Assembly (NCBI GenBank): GCA_003136575.1
Contig: PLEX01000147.1
Coordinates: forward strand, 1 to 35,146
DNA from: Bryobacterales bacterium
GTDB taxonomy: Bacteria; Acidobacteriota; Terriglobia; Bryobacterales; Bryobacteraceae
Reading direction: 5' to 3'
DNA: 35,146 nucleotides
Shown: positions 25,108 through 32,751 of the stretch, piece by piece
How positions within the stretch are numbered: position 1 is the stretch's first letter
Layout of the letters: each line of letters begins with the position of its first letter
Notes under the pieces: model-generated
Database searches by the model: none
Seen by the model: the letters and a program-made list of their open reading frames with translations, nothing else
What the model was told of the DNA's origin: nothing
Position numbers and translations under genes: made by a program

Positions 25108-25953
25108 ATGAAATTCGGCGCGAATACGTTGATCTGGTCGGGGGAATACGACAGTCGGGTTCAGAGGCTGCTCCCCGCTATCAAAGAGAATGGGTTTGAC
25201 GGAATCGAATTCCCGCTATTCCGTCTCGAAGGATTCGACGCCGCGGCCGTGCGCAAAGACACTGAAGCGGCTGGCCTCGAATGCACCGTGGCCTCGGCGC
25301 TGACAGGCGGCTTGAGCCTGATAAGCGACGATGCCGACACGCGCGCCAAAGCCCGGCAGCAACTGAAAGACAAACTGAATGCCGCCACCGAAGCCGGCGC
25401 CAAAGTCTTTTGCGGCCCAATGTACAGCCCGGTGGGATATCTGCCCGGCAGACGCCGGACAGCGGACGAATGGAAGCAAGCGGTCGAAGGCTTTCATTCC
25501 ATGGGAGAGACGCTGACCGCCAACGGTATGGTACTCGCCATCGAACCGCTCAATCGGTTTGAAACCTATTTTCTGAACACGGCAGCCGATGCGGCCCGGC
25601 TCTGCGATCAGATCGATCACCCGAATATCGGAATCCTCTTCGACACCTTCCACGCGAACATCGAAGAGAAAGATATTGCCGCGGGGATACGCACCGTCGG
25701 CAGGCATCTGCGCCACGTGCATACCTGCGAGAACGATCGCGGCATACCCGGCAGCGGCCATGTCGAATGGTCCGGCGTGTTTCAGGCTCTGCGCGACCTT
25801 CGATACGATGGCTGGTTGACGATCGAGAGCTTCGGTTTTAACATCGGAGACATCAGCGCGGCGGCCGCAATCTGGCGCGATATCGAAAAGACGCCGGAGT
25901 CCATCGCGTTCGAGGGCGTGAAGTTCCTGAAGGAAAATGTTCGGCGCGATTGA
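25108..25953 (+). CDS. ketose 3-epimerase (D-allulose/tagatose 3-epimerase-like)
   Basis: A 281-residue TIM-barrel protein of the sugar phosphate isomerase/AP-endonuclease-2 fold. The metal ligands of D-psicose 3-epimerase (E152, D185, H211, E246 in the Agrobacterium enzyme) have exact counterparts here with identical spacing: E146, D179, H205 and E240. The substrate residues E158, H188 and R217 correspond to E152, H182 and R211. This supports C3 epimerisation of a free ketose, for example D-allulose to D-fructose, rather than a mere fold relative. The next gene, overlapping by 17 bases, is a ROK sugar kinase, giving a plausible epimerise-then-phosphorylate pathway. There is no signal peptide, so the enzyme is cytoplasmic. 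Confidence 0.85.
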   Translation: MKFGANTLIWSGEYDSRVQRLLPAIKENGFDGIEFPLFRLEGFDAAAVRKDTEAAGLECTVASALTGGLSLISDDADTRAKARQQLKDKLNAATEAGAKVFCGPMYSPVGYLPGRRRTADEWKQAVEGFHSMGETLTANGMVLAIEPLNRFETYFLNTAADAARLCDQIDHPNIGILFDTFHANIEEKDIAAGIRTVGRHLRHVHTCENDRGIPGSGHVEWSGVFQALRDLRYDGWLTIESFGFNIGDISAAAAIWRDIEKTPESIAFEGVKFLKENVRRD

Positions 25954-26800
25954 AGCCGGGGGGACGAAGTTCGTTTGCGGTGTCGGCAGAGGGCCGGCGG
26001 ATCTGAGCACCGTTCACCTCCCCACCGGCGCTCCCGAGCCGACGATTGACGCGGTCGTCTCCTTTTTACGCGAAGCCGGCAGCGGAAGCCTGACCGCCAT
26101 TGGCATCGGCTCGTTCGGCCCCATCTGCACCGACCGGCATTCGCCGGAGTGGGGACATATCACATCGACCCCGAAACTGGCGTGGCGCAATTGCGATCTT
26201 GCCGGACCGATTCAGGCGGCTCTCGGCGTTCCGGTGGGCTTCGATACGGATGTGAACGCGGCGGCGCTGGGCGAGGCGCGCTGGGGAGCCGCACGCGAGT
26301 TCTCGGACTGTCTCTACCTGACGATTGGGACTGGCATCGGCGGTGGCGCGATCGTTGCAGGCGATGTCGTACACGGCATGTCGCATCCGGAAATGGGGCA
26401 CATCCGCATTCCGCACGATACGGCGGCGGATCCCTTTCCCGGCAGTTGCCCGTACCACAGAGATTGCCTGGAAGGACTGGCGTCCGGCCCATCAATTGAG
26501 GCGCGATGGGGAATTCGGGCGGAGGAATTGCCGGTGGATCACCCGGCGTGGGCGCTGGAGGCTCGCTATCTCGCGCTTGCAGTTGTCAATTTCGTTTGCA
26601 CGTTGTCTTCGGCGCGGGTGATTCTGGGTGGCGGCGTGATGAAGCAGGCGAATCTATTTCCGAGGATCAGGTCGGAAGCGGAACGGCTGACGAACGGGTA
26701 CATAACGTTGCCTGAAATCGTGCCGCCGGAACTCGGCGACCGCGCCGGTGTTTGCGGTGCCCTGGTGCTGGCCGAACGGGCGGCCGGTCACGGTCGATGA
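25937..26800 (+). CDS. ROK-family sugar kinase, probable fructokinase
   Basis: A 287-residue kinase overlapping the epimerase gene by 17 bases. N-terminal phosphate loop: GAIEAGGTKFVCGVG. The sugar site is GFDTDVNAAALGE with catalytic D105. A second phosphate loop, GTGIGGG, is at 131-137. The ROK zinc site is H155 (PEMGHIRIP) with C171, H174 and C177 in SCPYHRDCLEG. The 'EAGGTKFVCGVG' start and the SCPYHxDCLEG zinc knuckle are typical of bacterial fructokinases in this family. Coupled to the epimerase, it likely traps the fructose formed as fructose 6-phosphate. Confidence 0.92.
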   Translation: MFGAIEAGGTKFVCGVGRGPADLSTVHLPTGAPEPTIDAVVSFLREAGSGSLTAIGIGSFGPICTDRHSPEWGHITSTPKLAWRNCDLAGPIQAALGVPVGFDTDVNAAALGEARWGAAREFSDCLYLTIGTGIGGGAIVAGDVVHGMSHPEMGHIRIPHDTAADPFPGSCPYHRDCLEGLASGPSIEARWGIRAEELPVDHPAWALEARYLALAVVNFVCTLSSARVILGGGVMKQANLFPRIRSEAERLTNGYITLPEIVPPELGDRAGVCGALVLAERAAGHGR

Positions 26801-27248
26801 CGGGACACCACCCGCGCGGCACCGAACCGAGTCGGCTTCACCGGCTATAATTGCCGCAGCACCAACACCGCGTTCAACCCTCCGGACGCGAGCGAATTCG
26901 ACGTGGCGCACTCCCCAAACTGACTTGCCAAGACACCGAAGTCCATTCACTTCAAGAAACCCCGCAGCAGAAGCCGACCAACTTGCGGAACCTTAAGGAC
27001 GAAGTAAGGAAGCCACTGATCGCCTACCGCGCCAACCTCGAAGCGCGGGTCGAGAACTCACAAGCGAGTGAGACTGGGAAAAATGAAGCGGACCTCTCTG
27101 GCCACACGCCTAAATCCAAAGCATCCACTCCCCGAATGCCTAGGTTAAGCTCTCGTGACCCGTAGTCCGGAGTCTTCGCGGAGATCGGCATATCGACTCC
27201 CCGATAAATGAATAAATCGATGAAGTTCCGAGGTATTGCCCCGAGGTA
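26801..27248. other. 448-base gap with an orphan promoter-like box
   Basis: No convincing gene is seen in any frame; the open frame at 26851-27165 has no recognisable domain. The CCGGCTATAATT 12-mer at 26842-26853 matches the promoter box before the barrel gene but has no gene at the right distance. The stretch ends in a 13-base tandem duplication at the malic-enzyme fragment. It probably holds eroded sequence from the rearrangements seen on its right. Confidence 0.5.
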
Positions 27249-27253
27249 TTGCC
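27228..27253. repeat. exact 13-base tandem duplication
   Basis: CCGAGGTATTGCC is present twice in direct succession (27228-27240 and 27241-27253). The second copy covers the TTG start region of the malic enzyme fragment. It may be a duplication scar from transposition or repair. Confidence 0.7.
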
Positions 27254-27463
27254 TGTGAAACGAGGCGAAGATGCGCCGGAATATCATTCCTCCTTCCCTG
27301 CCGGCAAGATCGCCGTCACTTCCACGAAGGCGTGCCTGACCCAGCGCGATTTAAACCTGGCCTACACGCCAGGCGTAACCGCGCCGTGTCTTGAAATCCA
27401 TCGCGACCCTGACCTCGCTTACAAATACACGGCGAAGGCCAATCTGGTGGCGGTTGAGCCCCG
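27249..27463 (+). pseudogene. maeB: N-terminal fragment of NADP-malic enzyme (MaeB)
   Basis: The first 71 codons from TTG 27249 encode the start of a large malic enzyme: VKRGEDAPEYHSS, GKIAVTSTKACLTQRDLNLA, YTPGVTAPCLEIHRDPDLAY and KYTAKANLVAV. MaeB enzymes are about 750 residues and carry a malic domain plus a phosphotransacetylase-like tail; here homology ends abruptly at LVAV and transposase-like sequence follows in the same frame. The catalytic parts are absent, so this is a truncated remnant. A GTG at 27255 is an alternative start. Confidence 0.88.
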
Positions 27464-28037
27464 TCGGGTGGCCCAAAGCAGCCATTGCGCAAGGTGCCGG
27501 AGACCAACGCGATTTTTTGGCGCCATGCATGGCATCAACCGTGTGGCCGACGCGGACGAAGGAACGGTTCGGTTGTCGCTGGACACCAAGGCTCTGGTAC
27601 GCATCGGCCTGCTGAGTCGCGGCGGCAAGAGCCGGCAGGCGCAAAAGGCGTTGGACCACGATCTGGAACCTATAGCCAAGCTGACGCCCTTGCTATCCAT
27701 CGCCCGACACGGCGGAAACGTGGCTGAGGTTCACCACCGGAAGCGCCATGGCGGACTTCATGGCGGACCGCCTGCAAGCGATCTGGCCGACACTCAAAAA
27801 AACGGTTGTGCTCCACATACCCTTGTGATCAACGCGGGCAACGGGCCTGAGAACAACACCGGCCGCATCCAGTGGACCAAGCGGCTGGTGGAGTTACGCG
27901 GCGAACATCAGGTCACGGTGAAATTAGCCTGCTATCCGCCCTATCACAGCAAATACAATCCGGTGGAATGCGTCCTCGGCGTACAGGAGAACTACTGGAA
28001 CGGCGATCCGCTGGAAACGGCAAACCACGCCTTTTAG
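27464..28037 (+). pseudogene. ISAzo13-family transposase remnant
   Basis: The segment matches the central and C-terminal parts of ISAzo13-type transposases. The order is RKVPETNAIF (frame 2), NRVADADEGTVRLSLDTKAL and IGLLSRGGKSRQ and QKALDHDLEPIAKLTPL (frame 0), ETWLRFTTGSAMADFMADRL and QAIWPTLKK (frame 2), then TLVINAGNGPENNTGRIQW and ACYPPYHSKYNPVEC and ENYWNGDPLETANHAF (frame 0). At least three frame changes and the missing N-terminus make it inactive. It joins the malic enzyme fragment in frame. No terminal inverted repeats were recognised. Confidence 0.88.
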
Positions 28038-28106
28038 ACTAGTACTTGCCGTAAGCAATCTGATGCAAATGAGTCAAGTTTAAGCGGCGAGTCGTCCCTG
28101 CCTGCA

Positions 28107-28441
28107 TCAGGCATCGATTTCGGGAGCGAGTCTGTCGAGTGCGGTTCGCAGGAAAGATGCGTCAGGCGGCGCCTCCCGCATGATTTGGGCGAGTTTGGGT
28201 CTCAGCAGGCGTGCATAGGTTCTGGAAAAGAAAAGCGCGATCCTCAGCCCATCGGACATGAGTTGATATCGGTGGCTGTGCGGAATGCGTTCAATGATGC
28301 CGTGCAGACGAAGGCGGCGAAGGTCGTAAGTCATCCTCCCGATGGGTAATTCACGAGGTCGGGGCCCAGCCATTGCGCCAGCAGAGTGCGCATTTCGCCG
28401 TTGTTGAACCCACGCAACTGGAGACTGAAGGAGGTGCTTGT
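28107..28441 (-). pseudogene. winged-helix protein fragment, frameshifted
   Basis: Two minus-strand frames join into one protein: SFSLQLRGFNNGEMRTLLAQ and WLGPDLVNYPSG in one, then RMTYDLRRLRLHGIIERIPH and SHRYQLMSDGLRIALFFSRTY in the other, ending PEIDA. The break is at about 28340 (one base). 'GRMTYDLRRLRLHGLIERIPHTHRY' is a recurrent winged-helix-like C-terminal domain in proteins I remember as uncharacterised and often near insertion sequences. No start codon or N-terminal domain is present. It lies next to the transposase remnant and is probably part of the same mobile debris. Confidence 0.6.
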
Positions 28442-28642
28442 ATGGACCTTCTGATGCTGTTCGTCTTCTTGATGCCTCCACTGATCGGGAAACGCCGAAC
28501 CAAACTCAAGATCGACATCAATCTCTAATTTGCCCGATGGAGGCTGGCATGTGCGACATGCGGGCCTCCAGAACATCGATATACAACGAAATCGGCGCCG
28601 CGAAAACAGGAAATGCGGGAGCCGCCGAAGAAATCGGCCCAG

Positions 28643-29218
28643 TCAGCGAACGCGGCCGATCTTTTCAAACGGCCAGTAAACCAGTACCGCCTTACCGTAG
28701 ATCAGCGGACGATCCACGAACCCCCAGCTTCGGCTGTCGCTTGAGGAATTGCGGTGGTCGCCCAGCACGAAGTATTCGTCGGGAGGCACGTATTGTGGCG
28801 GCCTCGAATCGTGGTCGCGGTATTCGTCGATCACGTATGGCTCGTCCAGTCTCTCGCGGTTCACGTAGACATCGCCCTCCAGGATTTCCACGCGGTCGCC
28901 GGGAAGCCCCACCACCCGTTTAATGAAGGATTGGCTTGGGTCGCGCGGGTAGTGAAATACGACTAAATCGCCCCGATGAATATTGTTCGCCCCCAGCTTG
29001 TATTCGTATTTATTGACGAAAATGCGCTCCTGATCGGTCAGGCCGGGCATCATGCTGGTCCCTTCCACCTTAACCGGCTGATAAATGAACACGATAAGAA
29101 TAACGGCCAGAGCGACCGAAATCGCAACATCGCGCAACAGCGATACTGCCCCGAGACCGGTGGCTGGCCTGGCAGGCGCGGTCGCGGGCGCTTCGAAACT
29201 GTCCTGTGGTGATTCCAT
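28643..29218 (-). CDS. lepB: signal peptidase I
   Basis: A 191-residue type I leader peptidase, which cuts signal peptides from exported proteins at the outer face of the cytoplasmic membrane. After a cytoplasmic N-terminus, one membrane helix (about 29-47, RDVAISVALAVILIVFIYQP) leads to box B with the catalytic Ser, S55 in VEGTSMMPGL. The general base is K100 in FIKRVVGLPGD. Box E is YFVLGDHRNSSSDSRSWG. All active-site parts are intact. ATG 29218 follows a TATAAT at 29258-29253 with about 28 leader bases. Several exported proteins in the window would be its substrates. Confidence 0.96.
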   Translation of the reverse strand: MESPQDSFEAPATAPARPATGLGAVSLLRDVAISVALAVILIVFIYQPVKVEGTSMMPGLTDQERIFVNKYEYKLGANNIHRGDLVVFHYPRDPSQSFIKRVVGLPGDRVEILEGDVYVNRERLDEPYVIDEYRDHDSRPPQYVPPDEYFVLGDHRNSSSDSRSWGFVDRPLIYGKAVLVYWPFEKIGRVR

Positions 29219-29252
29219 AAGCTAATCCGATCCAGGTGCGGGTGGTGAATCA

Positions 29253-29258
29253 ATTATA
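29253..29258 (-). promoter_or_regulatory. TATAAT box upstream of lepB
   Basis: TATAAT on the minus strand, 34 bases before the lepB start codon. This is a normal leader length, unlike the near-leaderless cases in the window. No -35 consensus is seen at the usual spacing. Confidence 0.45.
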
Positions 29259-29412
29259 AAGCGTCGGCGGTTGCGGCGCTTTCTCATCCCCATGCCAAGT
29301 CGCACCGTTCGCGACAATGCGCATGCTCCATTCAATAAAGACGCGTGTGACGGAAAACGGTCTCGATTTGCCGATATGCGTGGCGACACCACGTCGGGGT
29401 ACTGCCAACGGC

Positions 29413-30075
29413 TCACCAGCTGTACCGCTCTTCCGACCATGGATTGCCCCGCATGTGATAGCCGTTGCTTTCCCAGAATCCGGGCCGGTCGGACGCGATC
29501 AGTTCAACCCCGGAAAGCCATTTCGCGCTTTTCCATGCGTAGAGCCGCGGAACTATCAGCCTCGCAGGCCCGCCGTGGTCGCGCGAAATCGGTTCGCCAT
29601 CGTGCTCCGTGGCGACCAGGACGTCCTCTTCGAGGAAATCGGCCAGCGGCACATTCGTCGTGAACTTGCCGTCATAACCGTGAGCGAGTACGAACCCGGC
29701 CTCTGGCAGTGCGCCTCCCGCCATTGCCAGCAACTTCCGCGTGGAGACTCCTGTCCAGGTGTTGCCGAGACGGCTCCAGCGCGTGACGCAGTGAAAATCC
29801 GAAAATACCCGCACCCGGGGCAATTTTCCGAATTCGCGCCAGTTCCATTCCACCGGATGCCGGACCAGGCCGAAAATCCGGAGCTTCCACGTGTCGGGAT
29901 TGATTACCGGAGGACCGCTCGCGTCAAGCACGGGCCACTTCTTCGTCCGCGACTGACCAGCGGGGATCCGGTTCGCTCGTTTCGTATCCGGACTGACGAT
30001 AACGTCCGGCGCGGCGTCCGCCGGTGACGGAATATTATCCGCCTGATCTTTCAGTCTGTCCATAAAAAAGCTCAT
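29413..30075 (-). CDS. sulfite-oxidase-fold molybdopterin oxidoreductase, cytosolic type
   Basis: A 220-residue molybdopterin enzyme domain. The signature is SDFHCVTRWSRLGNTWTGV with the molybdenum-binding Cys at 96. Other family marks are WKLRIFGLVRHPVEWNWREF, GYDGKFTTNVPLADFLEEDV, EHDGEPISRDHGGPARLIVP and the terminal region WLSGVELIASDRPGFWESNG YHMRG. There is no Tat signal and no heme or dimerisation domain, so it is the short, cytoplasmic 'sulfite oxidase-like' type, distinct from exported MsrP. The start could be ATG 30075 or ATG 30063. Its electron partner is unknown. Confidence 0.9.
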   Translation of the reverse strand: MSFFMDRLKDQADNIPSPADAAPDVIVSPDTKRANRIPAGQSRTKKWPVLDASGPPVINPDTWKLRIFGLVRHPVEWNWREFGKLPRVRVFSDFHCVTRWSRLGNTWTGVSTRKLLAMAGGALPEAGFVLAHGYDGKFTTNVPLADFLEEDVLVATEHDGEPISRDHGGPARLIVPRLYAWKSAKWLSGVELIASDRPGFWESNGYHMRGNPWSEERYSW

Positions 30076-30361
30076 TTCATTGATCGGAAGAGTACCGGCC
30101 AACAATCTGTTTGCGCGCCACGCCGCTTGACGCTACTATATTAACCAGCGAGCCCGTAATTGGCCGACGGCGCCGTCTGGCTGGAAAGCAGCCGCGCGGG
30201 GCGATCGGTCGCGAGTCAGACTCAGTTTGCGGGCGTTTGCTCAGGAGCGCAATCCGGGAATCAGGATGACGCAAGCGAGGCACCGCCGACAAACGAGTCT
30301 CACCGGAAACCGCGCCAGGACTGGCCCTGCCGCCCGGCTTAAACAGATGTTTCAGAATTCC

Positions 30362-31681
30362 ATGTCGCCGCGCGTGGTGGCCCGTAAGCTTGACGCGATC
30401 AGCCGGACTGCGACCCGGCCTCGCGTCGCGCGTGGCTCCCGGTCCGCGGCCGCAGCCCTTTTCTCCGCACAATTCGTTGCATGCGTGTTCGGCTTCCTTA
30501 CGGAGGCACATGCGCAACATCTCCTGCACACCACCGACGACGTAGCCGGGGTCAATCTGCTTCCGGGCGACGCTGCGGTCCTGGACATGGAAGAAGTAAA
30601 AAAAGATCTTCCATGCACCGTGACATCCATCAAGCCGGTGCTCGGCTTCGATCTGCGCTTCCATGCCGGCTATGAGATTTCCCTTCCTCTAAGGGAACTC
30701 GCAGGCAGCGGCCAGACGCTGACCGTGATGTTCTCAGTAACGCCGAATTCGGCGAAAGACAGCCCCCGTTATTTTTCGCAAAAGTTCAAAGTGCCGGAGA
30801 TCCCGGACGACGCGGGCGGCAAGACGCTTCTCGGGGGCGAGTTCGACATCGGCGAAGGCACCTATCACATCCGGTGGCTGATGCGGGACCGTCAGGAGCG
30901 AGTCTGCTCCTCCAACTGGGACATCAACGCCGCGTTGAACGGCAGAGATCAGGAAATGAAAATGAACATCAGGCCGGAAGATGTCGAAGCTTCCGAACCT
31001 GAGTTCTTCAAACCCGAACCGCCGGTTTCGCGGAAGTCCGATGGCGACCCGCTGAAAGTCAAGGTTCTGATCAACTATGCTCCGCAGGAGAGCGCGGCCG
31101 CAGCTATGGCTCCGCTGGATGCGAGCGCGTTGGTTTCCATTCTCCGCACGATTGCCCGCGAACCCCGGATCATGAAGTTCAGCGTGGTCGCGTTCAACAT
31201 GAACGAACAGCGCGTGGTTTATCGCGGCGATAATCTCGATGAGATCGACTTTCCCGGCCTTGGCCACCAACTGAGTTCGCTTAGGCTGGGAATGGTGGAT
31301 TACAAACAACTTGCGGATCGCCACAGCCCGACCGATTTCCTGACCCGCCTCGTACAGGACGAACTGGTTGGAACTCCCGCCGACGCTGTAATCTTCGCCG
31401 GGCCGAAAGCCTTTTTAGATGAACCAGTTCCACCGGAAACCTTAAAGGATATTGGAGCTATCGGCTACCCTCTTTTTTATATGAACTACATGACGGTTCC
31501 GCCGGGCGGGTGGAGCGATACTACACCGTGGCGCGATGCTATCGGCACCGTCGTGAAACGTCTGCGTGGCTTCGAATATACGATCACGAGGCCACGGGAC
31601 TTGTGGACGGCATGGACGGATATCATGAGCCATATCGTAAAAGTGAAACTTGCAAGCACTGCGACAGCGTCATCCCATTAG
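30362..31681 (+). CDS. conserved secreted protein of unknown function
   Basis: The open frame begins at 30227, but ATG 30362 best places a signal peptide (basic run, then AAAALFSAQFVACVFGFLTEAHAQ); the protein is then about 439 residues. A first half of beta character (GYEISLPLRELAGSGQTLTV, YFSQKFKVPEIPDDAGGKTL, GTYHIRWLMRDRQERVCSSN) is followed by an alpha/beta half with KVKVLINYAPQES and RIMKFSVVAFNMNEQRVVYR and ADAVIFAGP. The second half resembles a Rossmann or von Willebrand-like sheet, without a clear MIDAS motif. I have seen this type in acidobacterial genomes without a known role. The exported methyltransferase gene starts 2 bases after its stop. Confidence 0.75.
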   Translation: MSPRVVARKLDAISRTATRPRVARGSRSAAAALFSAQFVACVFGFLTEAHAQHLLHTTDDVAGVNLLPGDAAVLDMEEVKKDLPCTVTSIKPVLGFDLRFHAGYEISLPLRELAGSGQTLTVMFSVTPNSAKDSPRYFSQKFKVPEIPDDAGGKTLLGGEFDIGEGTYHIRWLMRDRQERVCSSNWDINAALNGRDQEMKMNIRPEDVEASEPEFFKPEPPVSRKSDGDPLKVKVLINYAPQESAAAAMAPLDASALVSILRTIAREPRIMKFSVVAFNMNEQRVVYRGDNLDEIDFPGLGHQLSSLRLGMVDYKQLADRHSPTDFLTRLVQDELVGTPADAVIFAGPKAFLDEPVPPETLKDIGAIGYPLFYMNYMTVPPGGWSDTTPWRDAIGTVVKRLRGFEYTITRPRDLWTAWTDIMSHIVKVKLASTATASSH

Positions 31682-31683
31682 CC

Positions 31684-32295
31684 ATGCAATTTCCCTTCTT
31701 ACGGGTTTTAAGCGGGGTGCTGGCGGCCGGAACCGCTGTATTGGCAACTGTGGCGGCCGGGACTGTGCTATCGACGTCAGCCGCGGCGCAGCACTTTACC
31801 GACCCCGACACTCTCGCGCCGTATTATCCGTCGCCCCAGGCCGTGGTGGAGAGGATGCTCGCGCTCGCCGACCTTAAACCGGATGACACGGTTTACGATC
31901 TGGGATGCGGAGATGGCCGTATCGTCATTACAGCCGCAACGAAGTTCTCCGCGCGCGCGGTGGGCGTTGAGATTCGGAGCGATATTTACAAGTCGACACT
32001 CGGTCGAGTGGCCTCGCTCGGGTTAAGCGATCGGGTGAAGATAGTCCGCGGCGACGCCCTAAAAACGAATCTTCGGCCGGCTGACGTGGTTACTCTGTAT
32101 CTGCTCACGAGTTCCAACGAGCGGCTGCGGCCGATTCTGGAGGCCCAACTCAAGCCGGGTGCGCGAGTCGTTTCACACGATTACGAGATTCGATCGTGGA
32201 AACCCGAGCAAACCGAGAGAATCATGGTCGACGGCCGGTTCCACACGATCTACGTCTATCGAATGGGCTCCGAAAAAGACACAAAGCGGAAATAG
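31684..32295 (+). CDS. exported class I SAM-dependent methyltransferase (FAM173-like)
   Basis: A 203-residue protein from ATG 31684, two bases after the preceding stop. It opens with a hydrophobic N-terminus (FLRVLSGVLAAGTAVLATVA) ending TSAAAQ, a signal peptide or anchor. The methyltransferase domain follows: PYYPSPQAVVERMLALADL, SAM motif I YDLGCGDGRIVITAA (72-78 core), acidic E96 of motif II, IVRGDAL, and VVTLYLL in the position of motif IV. The 'VPY.PSP..VVERML' lead-in is that of the FAM173 (ANTKMT/ATPSCKMT) lysine methyltransferase group. An exported SAM enzyme is odd because SAM is cytoplasmic; the N-terminus may instead anchor it facing inward. Confidence 0.85.
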   Translation: MQFPFLRVLSGVLAAGTAVLATVAAGTVLSTSAAAQHFTDPDTLAPYYPSPQAVVERMLALADLKPDDTVYDLGCGDGRIVITAATKFSARAVGVEIRSDIYKSTLGRVASLGLSDRVKIVRGDALKTNLRPADVVTLYLLTSSNERLRPILEAQLKPGARVVSHDYEIRSWKPEQTERIMVDGRFHTIYVYRMGSEKDTKRK

Positions 32296-32301
32296 TCTCG
32301 G

Positions 32302-32751
32302 TCAGAGTCGTATCTGTCCGCGCTCAAAATCCAGAAGTCTGCGTTTCATTTCCACGCCGTAAGCATATCCGGTCAGGGATCCGTTGGCTCCGATGACCCG
32401 GTGGCACGGTACGACAATGGCGATCGGATTTGTCGCATTGGCCCGCCCTACCGCCCGCGCCGCGCCCTCGCTCCCCACGCGCCGCGCGAGTTCGGCGTAG
32501 CTTATGGTCTCTCCGTAAGGGATCCGGATCAACTCGTCCCAAATTCGCTTCTGGAATTCGGTGCCGTCCGGAGCCATCGGGAGATCGAACGTCTTTCTCT
32601 CGCCTGCAAAATACTCCGCGAGTTGTCTGGCCACAGCCCGATTCCCTGCCCCGTTTTGGAGGCCGCTGCCGGCGCCAAATTTCAGTTCCGTGAGCGCCCT
32701 TTCGGCATTCACCGTTGCCTGCAACGGACCCAATGGCGTTTCAATCGTCAT
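32302..32751 (-). CDS. ogt: methylated-DNA--protein-cysteine S-methyltransferase
   Basis: A 149-residue suicide repair protein that removes methyl groups from O6-methylguanine. The active-site motif is PCHRV at 115-119 with acceptor C116; the HTH recognition segment IPYGETISYAELARRVGS with the arginine finger region RAVGRANATNPI precedes it. N-terminal domain is short, as in Ogt-type rather than full Ada proteins. It overlaps the upstream ada-alkA fusion gene by 11 bases, giving a complete alkylation repair operon. Because the fused gene lacks this domain, the pair supplies what Ada alone does in Escherichia coli. Confidence 0.95.
   Translation of the reverse strand: MTIETPLGPLQATVNAERALTELKFGAGSGLQNGAGNRAVARQLAEYFAGERKTFDLPMAPDGTEFQKRIWDELIRIPYGETISYAELARRVGSEGAARAVGRANATNPIAIVVPCHRVIGANGSLTGYAYGVEMKRRLLDFERGQIRL

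Noticed and set aside
26851-27165. 104-codon frame in the gap after the ROK kinase
   Set aside because: No domain, no ribosome-binding site and composition unlike the neighbouring genes.
29379-29393. Short hairpin CGTGG-CGACA-CCACG after the molybdoenzyme gene
   Set aside because: Only five base pairs and no T tract; too weak to call a terminator.
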